64,000 nt of DNA from Glandiceps talaboti (GCF_964340395.1 NC_135556.1:15707600-15771599); one strand, 5' to 3'; shown: positions 27,001 through 54,310, counted from the first letter of the stretch. Notes: generated by a model from the sequence alone, not told the origin. Program-made: numbers and translations.

Positions 27001-30000
27001 AAATTTTCAAAACTCACGAATATGCGTATAAGAGATTACACTGCGACGAAATATCTGACAATAACAGTCCAAGAGATGAAACCAGGTGGCACTCAATGCA
27101 ATCATTCAATGTCATGTGACACACATTTGCACGGTTTCCCTAACATTTGTTTCTTTAGAACATATTGGTACGTCAATTTCACGGTGCTTCCTAGAGTTTA
27201 GATATTTGAGGTGATTTACGTTTAATGTTTTTTTTTTCTGCAGAACTTATATTAAACAACGATAACTATGTCTAATGAAACACTTGGTACATACTGGCAA
27301 CATCATCAGTAGCTGTAATTTTTCACTATTTTCAGTAGTCATTTTCCGTTAAAAATACACTTGAACCTTGAACTATAAAACAGTACATTCATTCTGACTA
27401 TAACTGAATGATCTCTTGCTAGTACTACATTCCATTGCTTAATAATGTTAACGTTGATGTCTGCATGTACGAGTTCGGATCTGATTCAAGACTGTAAAGT
27501 AATGGGGTGTTGATAGGGTTTCACCACTCACTGATGAATATACATACTTCATTAGTTCAACGTCAAAGAGCTGAACATAAGAATAAACAATATATCAAAA
27601 TAAGTTTAATATTATACAGCTACCTGGGTATGCATATATGAAGGCATTGGAAGACGAATTGGCCTGTCATCTGTTGTTCGACATGCCGCAGCAACGTTAT
27701 GGGTTTCGTTTGTGTTCTCCCAATGTGTATAGTTTAGCGATTAATGTGCCGGGAAATAGCTTTTGTAACACGTACAGTTCCTTGCTTCTATAGATGGAGA
27801 ACAACTCTTTCCATAAACTCTGACTATGGCTGATCTCGATGTCTATTGATTGCTAGCATAGACTCCACTGTTTGTGATTACAGCTTTGTATACTAAGAAT
27901 TCAGCAAATATAAAAGTCATTATGATGGCTTATTTTTAGAATATGACTGTGTTCAATTCCGGTGGGGGGGGGGGGGGGGGGCATGGAGCATGTATAAAAT
28001 CTGGTCCACAGGAGCATTCATAATTATTGGTACAATGGGAATTTTCTCTGCTGTACGTTCTTGACATGTCCAACCATTTCTTCATTCATTCCGAAAGCTT
28101 GTTTTAAATCACCTAGAGATGTAATATACCTTTCTTTGGGCTATTAGCACATATGCTAAACACTACCTCCCACTAGCCACTGGAATTGCTATTAATGCAA
28201 ACCTCATTTATCAGCTTTAACGCTCAAAGCGTGTCTCTTGTATTTGCACGGTGTTGAATAATTGAATGTTTTTCAGGCCTAAGTGTGTGTGTATGTGCGT
28301 CAGCCGAGTTCAGATTTTCTTTAATATCGTTAGCTTACGTTTAGAAAAACATTATGTAGCTCAAACGTCCCAAATCGCTACCTACAATATTTGTACTATC
28401 AATAAATTACGAGTGGATAGAGGATGCATATTGCATTTCGGATGTACTTGGAAAGCCGGACCCCCATTTGATACAAGTGTAACAAATGTGTGTGAACCTC
28501 TAATGTTAACGTTAATTCTCCATCAGTATTGCTTTTTTCTGTATCACCAGTGTTACTTTTCTATGTACCCAGCTGGCAGATCATGTAAGTATACTCGAAT
28601 CACTCCCATATCTCCATTTGTACACGGGATCACTTGGACTTCAGGGAATTAACTCAGACTACATACAATATTCATGGTTAACTTGGATCATTTAAAAAGT
28701 AGCCAGAGAGCAGGTAATTTTGCCTCGCCTTCAGCTCGCTTGCTTCTCTAGAGTGAATCCATACTTTATTCCAATTTAAAATTCTTATGCATAAATTATA
28801 GAATACTCAATGATTGATGAAATCATCAACACAATAAATGAATAACCCAAAAAGTGAAAAGTAGCTAAGCAATGTCATAGCGCCATTGCTCTTCCAGCTG
28901 CATGTAATTAGTCATTATTTGACACTGTTGATCTTTTAATGACTTAATGTTGTCATCTCAGAAGAATACTATTCGCGAAATGCAAACATTTGTTCCCAAG
29001 TTTTAATGAAAGTTTTATTCTGTCATCGGTATTAAACAAAGGTGTGAGGCAGAATTACACGAACGTTCAGACTAAATCACAAACCAGGGAGTGTGAAAGG
29101 GTGCCTACCTACCCGCATGGTTATCTCTGCAAATGGATATATGTTAGAGTTTCAAGTCTTTTATTTAGTGTCACAAAAAACTATTTGAACTGAGGTAGGT
29201 GTTGGACTTACTGGGGCGACCCTTTTTATAACAACCCCTATAATCTATACATCGAGACAATCACCTGAAAGTCAACTCCCCGAAGGTCCGCACATCCCTT
29301 GACTGTCTTAAGGAGTGATCGAACATTGTTCCATGTTATAGCAAGTTCTGAAACATAACATATGTATATAGAGGGTAGGAAGACTAGACTTATGCTGGGT
29401 TAATGACCAGCTTTTACTTTTTGTCTATGAATGATATCAAATTTCGCAAAGCTGCAAAATATTTTTTTTAAAAAGTTTTATTTGGACAGGATGGCATTTA
29501 AGATAAATAGAATGGATGACTCTGATGATGTAATAGGTCGGTTGGGTTAATTCTTACAAGTCGAAATGATAGGCTTATCGTAAATAATGGAGAGGTCAAT
29601 TGGGATCAAGTAATGTTAAGTCATATGCTGAACGAATCCGTCTGGTTTTAATGTTAGGTGACGTCAAAGGCCATAAGATCGTGTTTCCGGTTGTTCTGGG
29701 GTCAAACCTTGATGTGCATCGTCATTTACTGGTAGAAATAGTACAATCATATTGATTGATTAGCTGATGATAAAGATTCATATCGTATAGTGTCCGTGGT
29801 TTGTGGTTTATCTATTATAAGCGCTTTTGGGATTAACCCTGTAGTTCTTAGATATGCCAATAATGAGTCTAGTCTGAATCTAATCATCTCAAAAACAGAT
29901 CTTTTATAAGAGAATTATATATTGGTATGTATTACTCTGATCCACTTTCTGATGGAAAAAACTTGTCGAACAACTTTCGTGCACGTGGAAAGTTTCGACT

Positions 30001-31824
30001 ACCACACTATAGATTTTATACTGAATACTAGTTTTCTTCTTTAACCTTTGTGCAATGGAATTGTGTCAGAAATTAAATGGTAATTTGTCAAGATTGTGGT
30101 TTAGCCAGGTACAATTAATGAAGTTATAAATAACGTTGGAATAGTCAATGGATGGAAACACTTTGAATGACTTGAAACAAAAGATAACTTCCGTGTGGTT
30201 TGCATCCCTGTAATGAAGTGACTTCTAACTCAGACCACTAAAATGGTCTGAGCTTATAACAATGTCAGGGTCGTCTTTGTTCATATATCAATATGCTACT
30301 GAATAGAATGAGAGGTAGCATCTGTATAGTGCATGCTTATTGCATTAGCTTGGTTTCCTTTGACATGGCAATGTATATTTTATCTTTACTTACGATATAT
30401 GTAGATGTATAACTTCATCCAGAACTTCCGTCCAATCACAGACAAGGAAGACTTATCTGTGGTCCAATCAAGTGTGTTTCCGAGCAATGACGAGTAAGAT
30501 TCTCATGTAGTTAACAATATGAAGTATTTTACAGATTCCTGTCATGCCTACAGATGAGTGCATACGGTCGTTAGGACGTAACTTTGGCTTCTGTTTTTTC
30601 GGACACGCTAGCGAGGAGGATGGGAGTGTTAATCCTTGATAGCGTATTGAATGTTATAATGTTATGATTGTTTATTAAGTTGTCCTATGGAGTGTAAAAT
30701 ACGTAAATACAATTTACAAAGAAAAAGCTACTTTCAGCCCTCTGGCTTACAGGAGACGAGAGAATATCAAATTAATTCAATAAAAAAATAATTAAATAAA
30801 TGTCTCGGTTGGAAATAAAATGTTTCCAAGGGAAACTTTCACTTTTTGAGAAGATGTATCTTTGAGTGTCTTGCTGTCTGTATGCAAGAAAACCAGATCA
30901 ACTCTGGATCGTGTCTCTTCGTGGTGTCACTTTGTACAATACGATCCAGATTACCTCTCAGAGAAATTCTAGTCCCTTGAGTTAGATGGAACTGATGTGT
31001 TATAGTGGATTCTATCCAATCGTTACAATTTGTCATGTTTTGTTTATTTTTAACAATCAATTTATTTTGGTGCTGCAACTCTGTGTCCCTGTAAACTAGC
31101 TATTGAATAATGGGCTGATGACCTTGGAGTATGGAATAAGGTGCGCGACCACTAAAATACTTACAAAAAGAGAATATGCCTCCCCGCTGTGAGTTCCAAA
31201 AAGACGAACTAAGATGTAAATTGTATGAGTCACTGAACAGACGTGGCTATTACAAAATGTATATAACATTACAACATTTACTGGCAGTACATTTATTAAT
31301 CTAATCTTTCTATTACATGATGACTAACCCGCTATATCCTATGTTAACTGCAATGACGTATAATCGGATTCTAACACTGACGAGAAGTGACACTGACAAA
31401 TATATTGAGCTGGTGAACGCGTAACGTTTTCTCTCTCCGTGTAAGCTACTCTTATCTCCTTAAGGCGTGATTTGTGATTCAAATCGATTCAAAACACGAA
31501 TTCATAACATTGTATCACGGTTGTGAAATGTCAAACTAGTATAGGTACACAGATGTACAAAATAATGAAATATTAGCATAAATAGCCTATGACTGGTATT
31601 TGTTGTAACTAATTCTCAATTACAAACTATACTTTTTATTTTTTTTAAGTATTTACAAATTAGAGTGTTACACTGAAATAGTAACATTCAAGTTTAATTA
31701 ATACATTCATTCATTTAATAATTTGAAACCATTACCATACTCTGCAATTAAATAAAACAAGAGCAGTGTCTTTCACAAAAATGACAAAATGTTGCATACG
31801 CTTGGCCTTTGTCATTTGACAAGA
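27001..31824. other. Intergenic, no gene seen
   Basis: It holds a poly-G run (about 27961-27980), a palindrome CTCAGACCACTAAAATGGTC at about 30223 and one dispersed motif copy at about 29536. An open frame of 128 codons at 28266-28652 has no recognisable domain. Confidence 0.5.
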
Positions 31825-31990
31825 TTTGAACGAGACCGTGTCCCATTTGATTAACCCGGCTGTAGAATATGGTAACAGGTAGATAGCAGTTGATACGATA
31901 TGATCTCACCCTCTGTGCTTACAGAGGCTGTAATGAATAGTATGCTCCCAAGAGCTAAGAGAGTTGAGGACGGCCGTTGTGTCATTATGG
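31825..31990 (+). mobile_element. SINE body fragment, copy 3
   Basis: The sequence starting TTTGAACGAGACCGTGTCCC and containing TAACCCGGCTGTAGAATATG and TGCTTACAGAGGCTG lines up in order with the SINE bodies at 44870-45000 and 5575-5690. The tRNA-like head is absent or too diverged. Confidence 0.5.
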
Positions 31991-32243
31991 TACATGCCTG
32001 AGGAAATGAACGTCAAACTCAACTTTGAACGTGTCAAAAACAGCATCATTATTTGGCTGCACTTGCTCAGAGCGTATCGTACACAAATCTACAGCATAAA
32101 GTTGTTCACTAATAGGGCTGAGCGATAACGATCCATGGTTAACATACACAATGTTTAGTCAGCTTTTGCCAGTTGCTCTTTATTGTCAGTTTTGTTTCGT
32201 TTAAAAAAAATAAATCTCGCTCTCTTTATCCAACCTGAATACT

Positions 32244-32295
<52 letters not shown>

Positions 32296-33836
32296 CATCG
32301 ACAGCATAGCATAAACGAACACAAACATGCACTCACATACGTGGACAGGATAGCACATCGTCCAACCAAGAAAAATTCTCATAAACAGTTTCGGTTTGTA
32401 TGGAATGGAATGACTTTCCGTCTTTTCAATCGACTAGCCTACCTATATCATTGTTGAAATAATACACGACTTTTAATAACTTACAAAAATGAAAATACAT
32501 GTATAAAAAAATCTGGAGTCGTGACAACTTACTTAAGAAAGATCCTATATAAGTATGCTTTGGTTCTTCGTAGTATGCTAACGTAACAACTCAATTAAGC
32601 TTGATTATGGAGACGGAGATGGTACGACTTATGAAGGATACGTTTGTTTCTGAGGGATACATACAGAAATATCATAGCCACAGTACTGTTTTGTAGAGGA
32701 TTGGGCTCATGTTTTCCAATGTCATCCTACCGAAATGTCTAGACAACATCACTGGCAGACTGTTGTAAAAGGTCTAGGGTAAAGGATATCGATAAACACA
32801 GATTTAAACTGAATGCCTTCCGTAAGGATTTATGCAAGAAATTTAGCTCTATATCTGTGATTCGTCAAGTCCCAATGACAGTTAGTTGTCAAAAATGTTG
32901 TTCAAATGCCCGCCACGCCTTCTATACTCAGCACAGGAAAGCTTGCCATCCTCGACTTCACTCGGCTTTCGTGATCCCCTACATACCCGGGATATGGCAT
33001 GTGCGTGTTGAACTTCCTTCTGTCCCACCAGGAGTTTACACATTCTCAAGATTTTGTTGAGTGGCGTGCCCTCACTGTACACTAATTATATAGAGGTCAA
33101 TGTATAGGTCACCATTATTGATACATTGTCGTGAAATTTTCTTCATAGGCTAGGCGAGGCTTGGTCTATTTTCCATATTTTGACCACACACATTTGGGTA
33201 TAAATGATAGATTATTACACTTGATAAATATGTGAGAGTGTATTTATATCCTGAGATACAGAGCTAGATCAATGATTATGTACAAGCCTTCCAACAAACA
33301 GCGGTAGTTTGTTATCGAGAGAAATCGGAAAAGAACACGGTAAAAAGGAGACGGTTCGAGGTCAATATAATACTTCCTAAACTTCTAATTGAAAATCTAA
33401 AAAAACAAGATTTCTCTTTATTCATCTGCGCATCAGTGTGTAAAATTTGAAAATGATAAGTCCATATTTGACGAAATTGAAATGATGATAAATATTTCAC
33501 CTGTTTGTGAACTCCGTACTCATTGTAAACCTATTTTAAGGCCAAGAAAAAAAATTTTTCTGGTGAGTTTGAATCACTTAAATATCCTGCCTCGGTCTTC
33601 TTTTTTCTCGTGTTTGTGCAGCCAATGCAGAGTGCAGATCCAAGGGAAACACTAAATAAGGTTGGCATGAAACCCCTGAAAACAGAGTCTTTCTCAGTAG
33701 TGTAGAGCACGAGTATAAAGTTGGCGTGAGATTCAGATTCGGATCTGAGGCCATCTGACACTCAATATAACATTCATAAGATAACGCAACCTGAATCTGA
33801 AGCCAACTTCATACTTGTTCGATCGATTAATGACTC
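31991..33836. other. Intergenic with (CA)n
   Basis: A CA microsatellite lies at about 32245-32293. No gene recognised. Confidence 0.55.
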
Positions 33837-33961
33837 AAATTGGTCATTAATATTCATCGGATTATTACCAAACCTTAATCAGTTCTTGCCATTACCCTAC
33901 GGAACATGTCTATGAAATTTCGTTTGAATTGATGCAGCCGTTTTTCGGAAATGGTGATACA

Positions 33962-34004
<43 letters not shown>

Positions 34005-34065
34005 GCACAGACACACAGACTTCATCAGTATATTATAACCTTCCTTACGGAAGGTAATAAAAGGG
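33837..34065 (+). mobile_element. Microsatellite-hairpin element, copy 3
   Basis: CATTAATATTCATCGG, TTCTTGCCATTACCC and GATGCAGCCGTTTTTCGG are followed by a (CA)n tract (about 33962-34018) and the hairpin CCTTCC-TTAC-GGAAGG (about 34041-34056). The same order occurs at 7330-7530 and, reversed, at 24541-24860. Confidence 0.65.
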
Positions 34066-37000
34066 TAAGGTGAGCTGATCTCCAAATGATAGCTATGTAT
34101 CAGCTGCTAGACAGGCTAATCAAAGACATGCACAATAGGCAAACAAACTTTTATGACGCCGAATAAAACATTGTTGGTGATGGTGGTAGATTGAGAAAGT
34201 CAGCAATATAAAGAACTATACCAAACAGGGAATGAATGAAAACGTGAGGATCAAATTGTGATCAGGGTCAAAGTATAACAATAGGTATAATTTGACAAAA
34301 AGTTCATCAGAAGTGATATTTAATTGACAGCTATGAATGGACATGACGGTTATGTACGGGGTGGATGCTGTACATGTGTATATTAGTACCTGTCCAGCAC
34401 TTGATAGACATAGTATGGTGATGACAATAAGAACAGAATTAGAAGTGGAATACATTTGCAAAATAAAGTAAAGGAAACGAAATCTAAAGGTTTTGTTTCT
34501 TGTGTGGTCTTTGTTTTTTTTTGGTAAAGGTCGGTTTCTTTTTAAATATGGAAGTTGCCAGGTCGAGAGTTGGACGTTTGAGAGTGGTCAGACAACTAAA
34601 CGCAAAGAGATAGTATTCTGTCTTCAACCCCTCAAAGAATGATTACATCAAAACTTGGCACAATGTGAGCTCTTGTGTTTGCCATTGTATTCTACTATAA
34701 AATCCAGGTATATCTGTTGATGATTTTACAATTTATTACATCATCACTACACACAAATATCATACATTTATCACTAAAATTTTCACCAGCTTTTTGTCAC
34801 TCACATTTACATGTGGCACCTTCTCATGATGTATGCATGCACAGATGTGCCCTAATCTTGATGCCAGAAATACCACAGCAAACCATTTTCAAATTCATAA
34901 TTTCAAACAACTAATCCTGGATATCCTGGATGACAAAGAGCATTATTTAGAATGTGTTGGTTTCATTTCTTGTTAAATTCTATGTTAACCTTGTCTGTGT
35001 ATGCAAATTTGACCCAAAATTGACCGCATTAAAAACAAACTTCTTAAGTTGAGCCTAATTGAATCATGCACTTGACTAACATCTGAGTAACAGACTGGCT
35101 GCAAGATAAATCTACAATTTGAAGTTGTTCCTGGACACAATTGTACTTCGTGATATGTCTAGATTCTAAATTTGTTTTTACATGTCTTGGAAGTGTGGGT
35201 TGCATATCTCTTTAGTGTTCAAGTGCTTTCTTAAGTAAGAGACATAGAACACTTCCAAGGGAATGGTTATGCCAATCACTGACATGTCAATTATCAGTAC
35301 CTATAGTATTTAACTAACTCTTATGAAGATAACCGACAACATAATAATTCTACATGTACCAGAGTGTTTTTCAAGACATGTATTTATGCTTAGACGTAAA
35401 AGAAAATGTGTGGTTCCGATTACATTCAACTATAAAATAGGTGGGGTAAGTAGATTTTTTATTTCATTTTATTATATTTTTTTTTCATGTGTGAGTGTCT
35501 AGTTCATCATGTTTTCCAATGTTTTCCAAATGATCTCTGTGTTGTTTATTTCATCCTATCAGATGTACAGCCATTACAGGTTGGAAGAATAGTTTTATAT
35601 TGTCTTTTTAAGTTGATGTCAGTTTCTGCACCCACTATTTCTTGCGAGACGAAATTTGCGATTTTATTATTATTTTTCTAGAATATGTAAAAAAAAGTTT
35701 AGGGTCAGCGTGAAAAACTAGGTGGGGTCGGTAACCGGAACCAAACAGCTTTTTTTATTTGGCCTTATGGGGAAATTAAATAAATAAATACATTAAAGAT
35801 TTTTAAAGCCCACAAAAATGTTATGTTTTTAGCCAGTGTGTCTTTCTTTCTTAAAAATAGTACATTCGGCCTTTTTTGGGCTGATGGCATTCAGTTGAGC
35901 ACTGTTATAGACAAAGATATGGAAATTAAGCTCCAAAAGCATAATAAGTAACAAAAGAAATGAAACCAGATATGCAAATGAAGCACCAGTAGTTCATTCA
36001 GGCTACACTTTAGTCACTTACTCTCACTTATAATCACTTACTAATTGACCAGCTTTACAGCTGAAAGATTGAAAAGATATGAGGCATGATTTGGGGCGTG
36101 GTGTATTCTTTATTAAATCGATGTCTCTATACTATATACAGTTTTCGAGTGCAACGATAGATAACACTCCTCAGGACTGCATCAACATCTTAAATTTTAC
36201 AGTCACAATGCCATGAAATGTTACTTCATAGTATACAATCAAGCAGATATACTACATCATCTTGTGAAAAAAACAAGCTTCTATTCAAATGATTCTTCCA
36301 CACATAAGTTACTGATTGAGAGTTCCAAGTCAAAAACAATCCAACTGATACTTCATTTCACTTCACTTCATTTTTGTAAAACATATTTCATCAAATGAAA
36401 TGATATTTCAGATATGGCATTTCAGGAGTTTTATGATAGAAGGATGTACCATATAAGATTTCATAAGTAAAACAAGAGTCTTTAATCTTTCCTTGACATC
36501 CTGTGTTAAGCTGGTAATATCTCACCTGACTTTAAAACAAATAGACTGATTGATCATTTTTGTAAGAAATACTTGTTCTCTGATAACTATGGTCATTACT
36601 TACAAAAGCCCATTACAATACCAAAAGATATTTCAGATGCTTACTATCAGAAGTTCATTACAGGGGCCATGCAAAGTGCTTGAACTTATATGTGAAATAA
36701 GTTTGCAGTATCCTCTGTCCTTCCATACCCTGGCTTTTACAAGTAAAATATTTACTTATTTTACAACAAATAAAGAGAGATTGTTTTTGTAAAACATATT
36801 TTCTATCTTACACTGTTGATATATCATCCTTTTCTGTTGTCATACAAATGTTTGTAAAACTCACAAAATAGACGGATATAAAAAAAAAAGAGAGTCAGAA
36901 ATTGTAAGAAAGTCAGTTTTGAAAGTTTGGCATAACAAATAGACACTGGGCCAAACCTTCCAAACCACACCCAGTTTTTGCAGTTACAACTGGTGAACAA

Positions 37001-37720
37001 ACTCCAGTGAGGTTCAAAGCTTGAATGAAGTGAGCTACATATAAGAGAAGACTTTCCATTAATACACTAAACAGCAATAGTGACACTTAGTTCTTATAAA
37101 GAGTAATGTGCTAATCAGTAAACAGGATTATGGGATCCAGGATCTACACTTTGACAAGTTACTGACACTAATTATGTTAATTGTATGTGTTTGCATGAAC
37201 CCCATCTCATTCCTGATTGCCACAGTGTTTTTTCACAAGTTGTGATTAATCATCCACCTATCTCAGTAGAAATCATAAGTATTACGGTCTCTCGAGTTCT
37301 GGAATTAGTAGTGGTGGATGACATATAGTTTTGGGTGTATTATGCTTCAGGCTTGCCAAACCTTTAAAACATATTTTGTAGAGAACTATTGATAAATAGA
37401 AATAAGACAAAAATGCTAATAAGCTGAGTGTTTATTTTCCTGTTTCCTCTTTCATTATAGGTGAATAATCAACATGTAATAACTGGCATATGTGATATCA
37501 AAAATTCAAAATTAAATCATGTACTTGATATTGGTAGCAGTTATTTGGAACTGGATGCTGTTTTTTTTAAAGATAAAAGACCAACATTCTACAGGACAAT
37601 CACACTCCAAATGAATTAATTTGACAAACAGCTACCAAGAAAACTTTATAATACCTTGTATCCATGATTATTTTTAGAGAATTTGTAATCTTACAGCTTA
37701 CTGTTGTCTTGGTCACTCAG
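34066..37720. other. Intergenic, 3' flank of PGK
   Basis: No gene recognised. One dispersed repeat copy lies at 35692-35770. On the minus strand AATAAA at 37436-37431, about 285 bp past the PGK stop, is a candidate poly(A) signal for that gene. Confidence 0.5.
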
Positions 37721-45885
<8,165 letters not shown>

Positions 45886-46098
45886 GATAGAGCTCTTCTG
45901 GTGAAATCCCCTTTCGGAAAAACTCTTCTCTAAGCTTACAAATGTCAAATCTTAGGGCAAGATTTCCGGCAGACAGAAATACGTGTTGGATTCTCTTCTG
46001 TCGGCTGCAACAAGGTCGTCGGCTTCGGGTGAGCTGCGCAGACTATGTGCGCAGTTTAATTTGACCCAAGCACAAAGTTGAAAGGGCATTGACCCAGT
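45886..46098. promoter_or_regulatory. Shared divergent promoter of PGK and the deacetylase gene
   Basis: Only 213 bp separate the two start codons. The stretch is richer in G+C than its surroundings and has no TATA box. It holds an ETS-type TTCCGG (45964-45969) and two NRF1-like TGCGCA half-sites (46035-46040, 46048-46053). Such sites are usual in two-way housekeeping promoters. Start sites are not visible, and site use is inference. Confidence 0.7.
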
Positions 46099-50508
<4,410 letters not shown>

Positions 50509-53500
50509 ATACATGCCATCAGAATATTACTGGTTGACTGTTATACCCAACTACATCATCACATCATAACACAAAATGGTCGCTGTTTGGCTTCTATTCT
50601 GTATAACTTAATGATGTAATATCTGTCTGTTTGAGTAGCTTAGAAGGTCAAAGGTCACATTGACTTTCAGGGTTTTTAGTTTTTTATTGTTTCTGTTGTG
50701 AATAAGTGAAACTACACCAGCTTTAAACAAAATCTTATTTCATTTTGTTTGGATGACATTGATATTTACACATGTACACTAAAATTTTAAGCATATATAA
50801 TATATGCAAGTTATTATAAACAATTCTAGTCCAAGAGATACAAAGATTTAGAAGGGGAAATATATACACGTTCCAAAGAAAAATACCGATATCTTATTTT
50901 ATCTAGGTCCTCATCTTCCTAAATCAAGGTTGCTGGTTACTCATTGATATTCGTTAGTGGCTGCCAATTAAATATTCATGAAATCTGAAATTACGAGGTT
51001 TTTAAAAATGTCATTTTTTAGGGTGTGATGATAGATGAATTTGCAGTAAACAACAACTTGGCACAGTGGACTGTTTTTATTGTGCAATGTACCATGTACT
51101 TTACTTACCTATTATATTGTATATACCAGAGAGACACTCTACACGTATGTGATATGAGCACAATGACTTTTGAATTGTGATTTTGCAGATGAACAGGAAT
51201 AGAATAATGTGAATAGTAATTCATGAATGAGCTAAATCTCAATTCGATAATAAAATGCATTTTGTACATGATACAAGAATTTGCTCGCATTCCAATTATC
51301 ACATGTTTTGACACATTTTAATTTATAAGTTCACTGTCACGCAAATTAAGCTCAAGTACAAGCTTAAGATCACTACCATCTTTAAATCCTAGCAGACGTG
51401 TGTTAAACTAAGCCATAAGGGTGACACCATTTTTGTGTGATTCTCCACTTGTAACAGTTTTGATTTGGTTCATACGTGGTTTCTAATCTAACAAAAAGCC
51501 AACCTTTATTCTGAAAGATAACTGGGCCAAAACATTATTTAGAGGGCTCAGAGGGCCTAGTGAAAAAAAGCCATATTTCTTAAATATTAATGATATTTTC
51601 TGATAGTTTACCGTTTCTTTTGTTGTGGGTGAAGACAGATAATGGAAGAAAAATTGTAATTTAAAATTGACTTCACATCATAAGCCTAGTGATGAAAATA
51701 TTTTGTTGACATTTTTGTCAAAATAACATTTTTGGAGTTGTTTGTATGGCACTAGCCCTTTCATATATAAATAGTCATTACCAGAATGGAGCAGATACAT
51801 GATTTAGAAGTATATGATAATCCACTGTAGTATATACTGTAGAAATTAAGCCTTAAAAGCCGGACACCCTATATGTAGGGTGTAACTACATAGATCTACA
51901 GAAGGTATTACCATTAAAGTCGTTAATGGGTATCAGTTTTATAACAAAAATACTCCACGGCATATGTATGTTTGTAAGACAAGCTGCTTCAATCATCAGT
52001 CATTATGGTTTTGTCAAGATTTGATTTCATTTGTCTTTATCTCATAACCAGTGTGCCCTCTAATGATTGCTAAATTTTGGTGGTGTGAGTCAAATGAGAA
52101 AAACTGGGATTTCTTGTGAGTCACCACATAGTAAGAGATACGGAATACCAAATTTTGGTACATCACTAGAAATTGTGTGCATGAGTGGTGCGTCAAATTG
52201 GCTTAGCAGGCACACTGCGTCGTAACTCATATAAATTTAATGAAACTTAAAACTCATTCACCACAATGGAAAGGATCGATGTTGCAATGCAGTGTTTTGT
52301 TTCACAACTTGTTAGAGGATACATACATGTAGTGTGAGGTATTTCATGTATTGTGGCGTGGTGTGATATGAATTAAGTGAGATGGTGTCATGTTGTGTTG
52401 TTCTACAGTGTAGTGAATTAATAATATACAATTTACATATGTCGCAGTCCCTCATTATATTATGAAAGAAATATACATAGTCTTTATATATGAAAATCAA
52501 ACCTTTTTTAGCAATTTATTTTTCAAATCAAGCACAAGGGCTACTTCAATGAGCATTTGGGGATCATTTACTTCAGCTCACCTCACCACCATTCAACACC
52601 TGTCAATCAGAACAAGTAAAAGAATATGCTCACTGTTAATTATTAAAATTAATATCGTAATATGTACAATGGATAGATACAAAATAGTTCATTTTTATAC
52701 CCTGCAATGTATAAAATTCATTAGCATGTGAAAACATATTTCCTTACTGGTATACAGTAATAGTTAGACTTGCCCAATTCAATCCAAGTGATCTACAAAT
52801 CTGTCACCATGTCAACAACCAAATACAGAGGTCAAATGATCTGTATCAACCAATCACTGCATTTATTTTGAGAGCCATGTATCGTTCTGTTTTTAACTTT
52901 ATGATGTCATGACAGCTCATAAGATATACATCATATCATGACTTGTAGGTGCAGTGCATGAGTCAACTTTGTACGTACATTTCCCACGATATCCAAGACC
53001 CTGGAACAATTAAAAACGGTCCCTGGGAAAGTAGTAATGTCAAAATAGGTTGCCCAGTGCTTCTTTGTGACTATATACGGTCATCAAGAAGTCTATTTGG
53101 TGAATCACACCACAAACATCATTAGATTTTATTGATGGAATGTATAAATAGAGGGAGAGGATACAGTACGCATGAGCTGTACATCCAGGCACTGTTCTAC
53201 ACCAGGGTCTGATTGCACCACCTAGCATATACAGTAGACGTTGGAGTTCTTCTTCATGTTGACAACTCTGGTAAAGTGGTTGACAAATTCTGATATCTTC
53301 ATCAATCTTCAAGTTCAATACAGGTATGATTAATATTCTTATCCCTTTGCAATCCTTCAAGTGTCAATGTTATGAAGTTCCTCAGGTTTGTCAATATAAA
53401 GTTCCTCAGTAGATTTGTCAATATAAAAATTCCTCAGTACTTTAGCTAAAAGTTTATATCATGTGTATGAAAGAATTTCTCCAGAAAGTTGATGATACTC

Positions 53501-54310
53501 TGTATTACAAACTAAGCTAAATTTCCTGCTTCAGTATTTATGCCTTCCCAGTATTATAGTGATATTTGATTGCCATGTATGCTATGTAATAAACAAATCT
53601 ATAGTGAAATTTGATCGAATGAAGCTTGGAGCCTGTCTCAAGCTGTGCTAAAACTACCTACTAACAGTAAGTTTTTCCTATTGATCACAAGTGTAATCTT
53701 TCACGCCCTCCTGTTTAAATGGAAACAAATTGTTGATAAGGACAAGGCTAGGTGGTGGTCTATACAGATTACATGGCACACTTGTAATTGTATTTAATTT
53801 ATGCATCAGACACTTCAAGTTTACTGCCTGGGTGTATGTGTGTCATATGTCTAGCAGACCACAATGGGAAATATACAGTTGATTTTGGAGTCTTGTTTAC
53901 ATTGAGTAGATATCTGTGTTTGTTGAGACAGACAGCTTGAGCTCTTTTCTACACACTGCACAGAGAACAAAAATACCCAAGGTGATGGATAATCACTAAT
54001 CCATCTATTTCAAGACAAACATTTATGTAATCTGCTTTTAAGACGTACTATTTTTTAAGACACCCACTTCACTAGTTTGTGAAGGTACACCTAACACATT
54101 CTTGTTCTCAGTACAGCCTGTTGTGAGCTTCCTGCCAAACCTTAAACAAGTATCCCTTGTTAATTACACTCCCACTGTGTATACAGTAAAACTCACCAAC
54201 ACACATGTATAAATGATAATAGTATAAATAATTCTCAGCCATACTTAGACTCAAATACCTTTCGTTCATTTTCAGTACCGAAAGTATATATATATAGTGG
54301 AAAATCAACA
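50509..54310. other. Intergenic between deacetylase and C1q genes
   Basis: No gene recognised. It contains a perfect short palindrome (ACACCCTA-TATG-TAGGGTGT, 51866-51885), an inverted-repeat element (52049-52217) and a ~30-bp tandem repeat (53376-53437, AGTTCCTCAG...TTTGTCAATATAA). Confidence 0.55.
52049..52217. mobile_element. Short element with CAGTGTGCC/GGCACACTG ends
   Basis: 169 bp with 9-bp perfect terminal inverted repeats. CAGTG ends followed by a CCCTCTAA-like word are seen in hAT-type MITEs. The flanks do not show a clean 8-bp duplication, so the call is moderate. Confidence 0.5.

Noticed and set aside
28266-28652. 128-codon open frame
   Set aside because: No domain, no splice context and a composition like its flanks.
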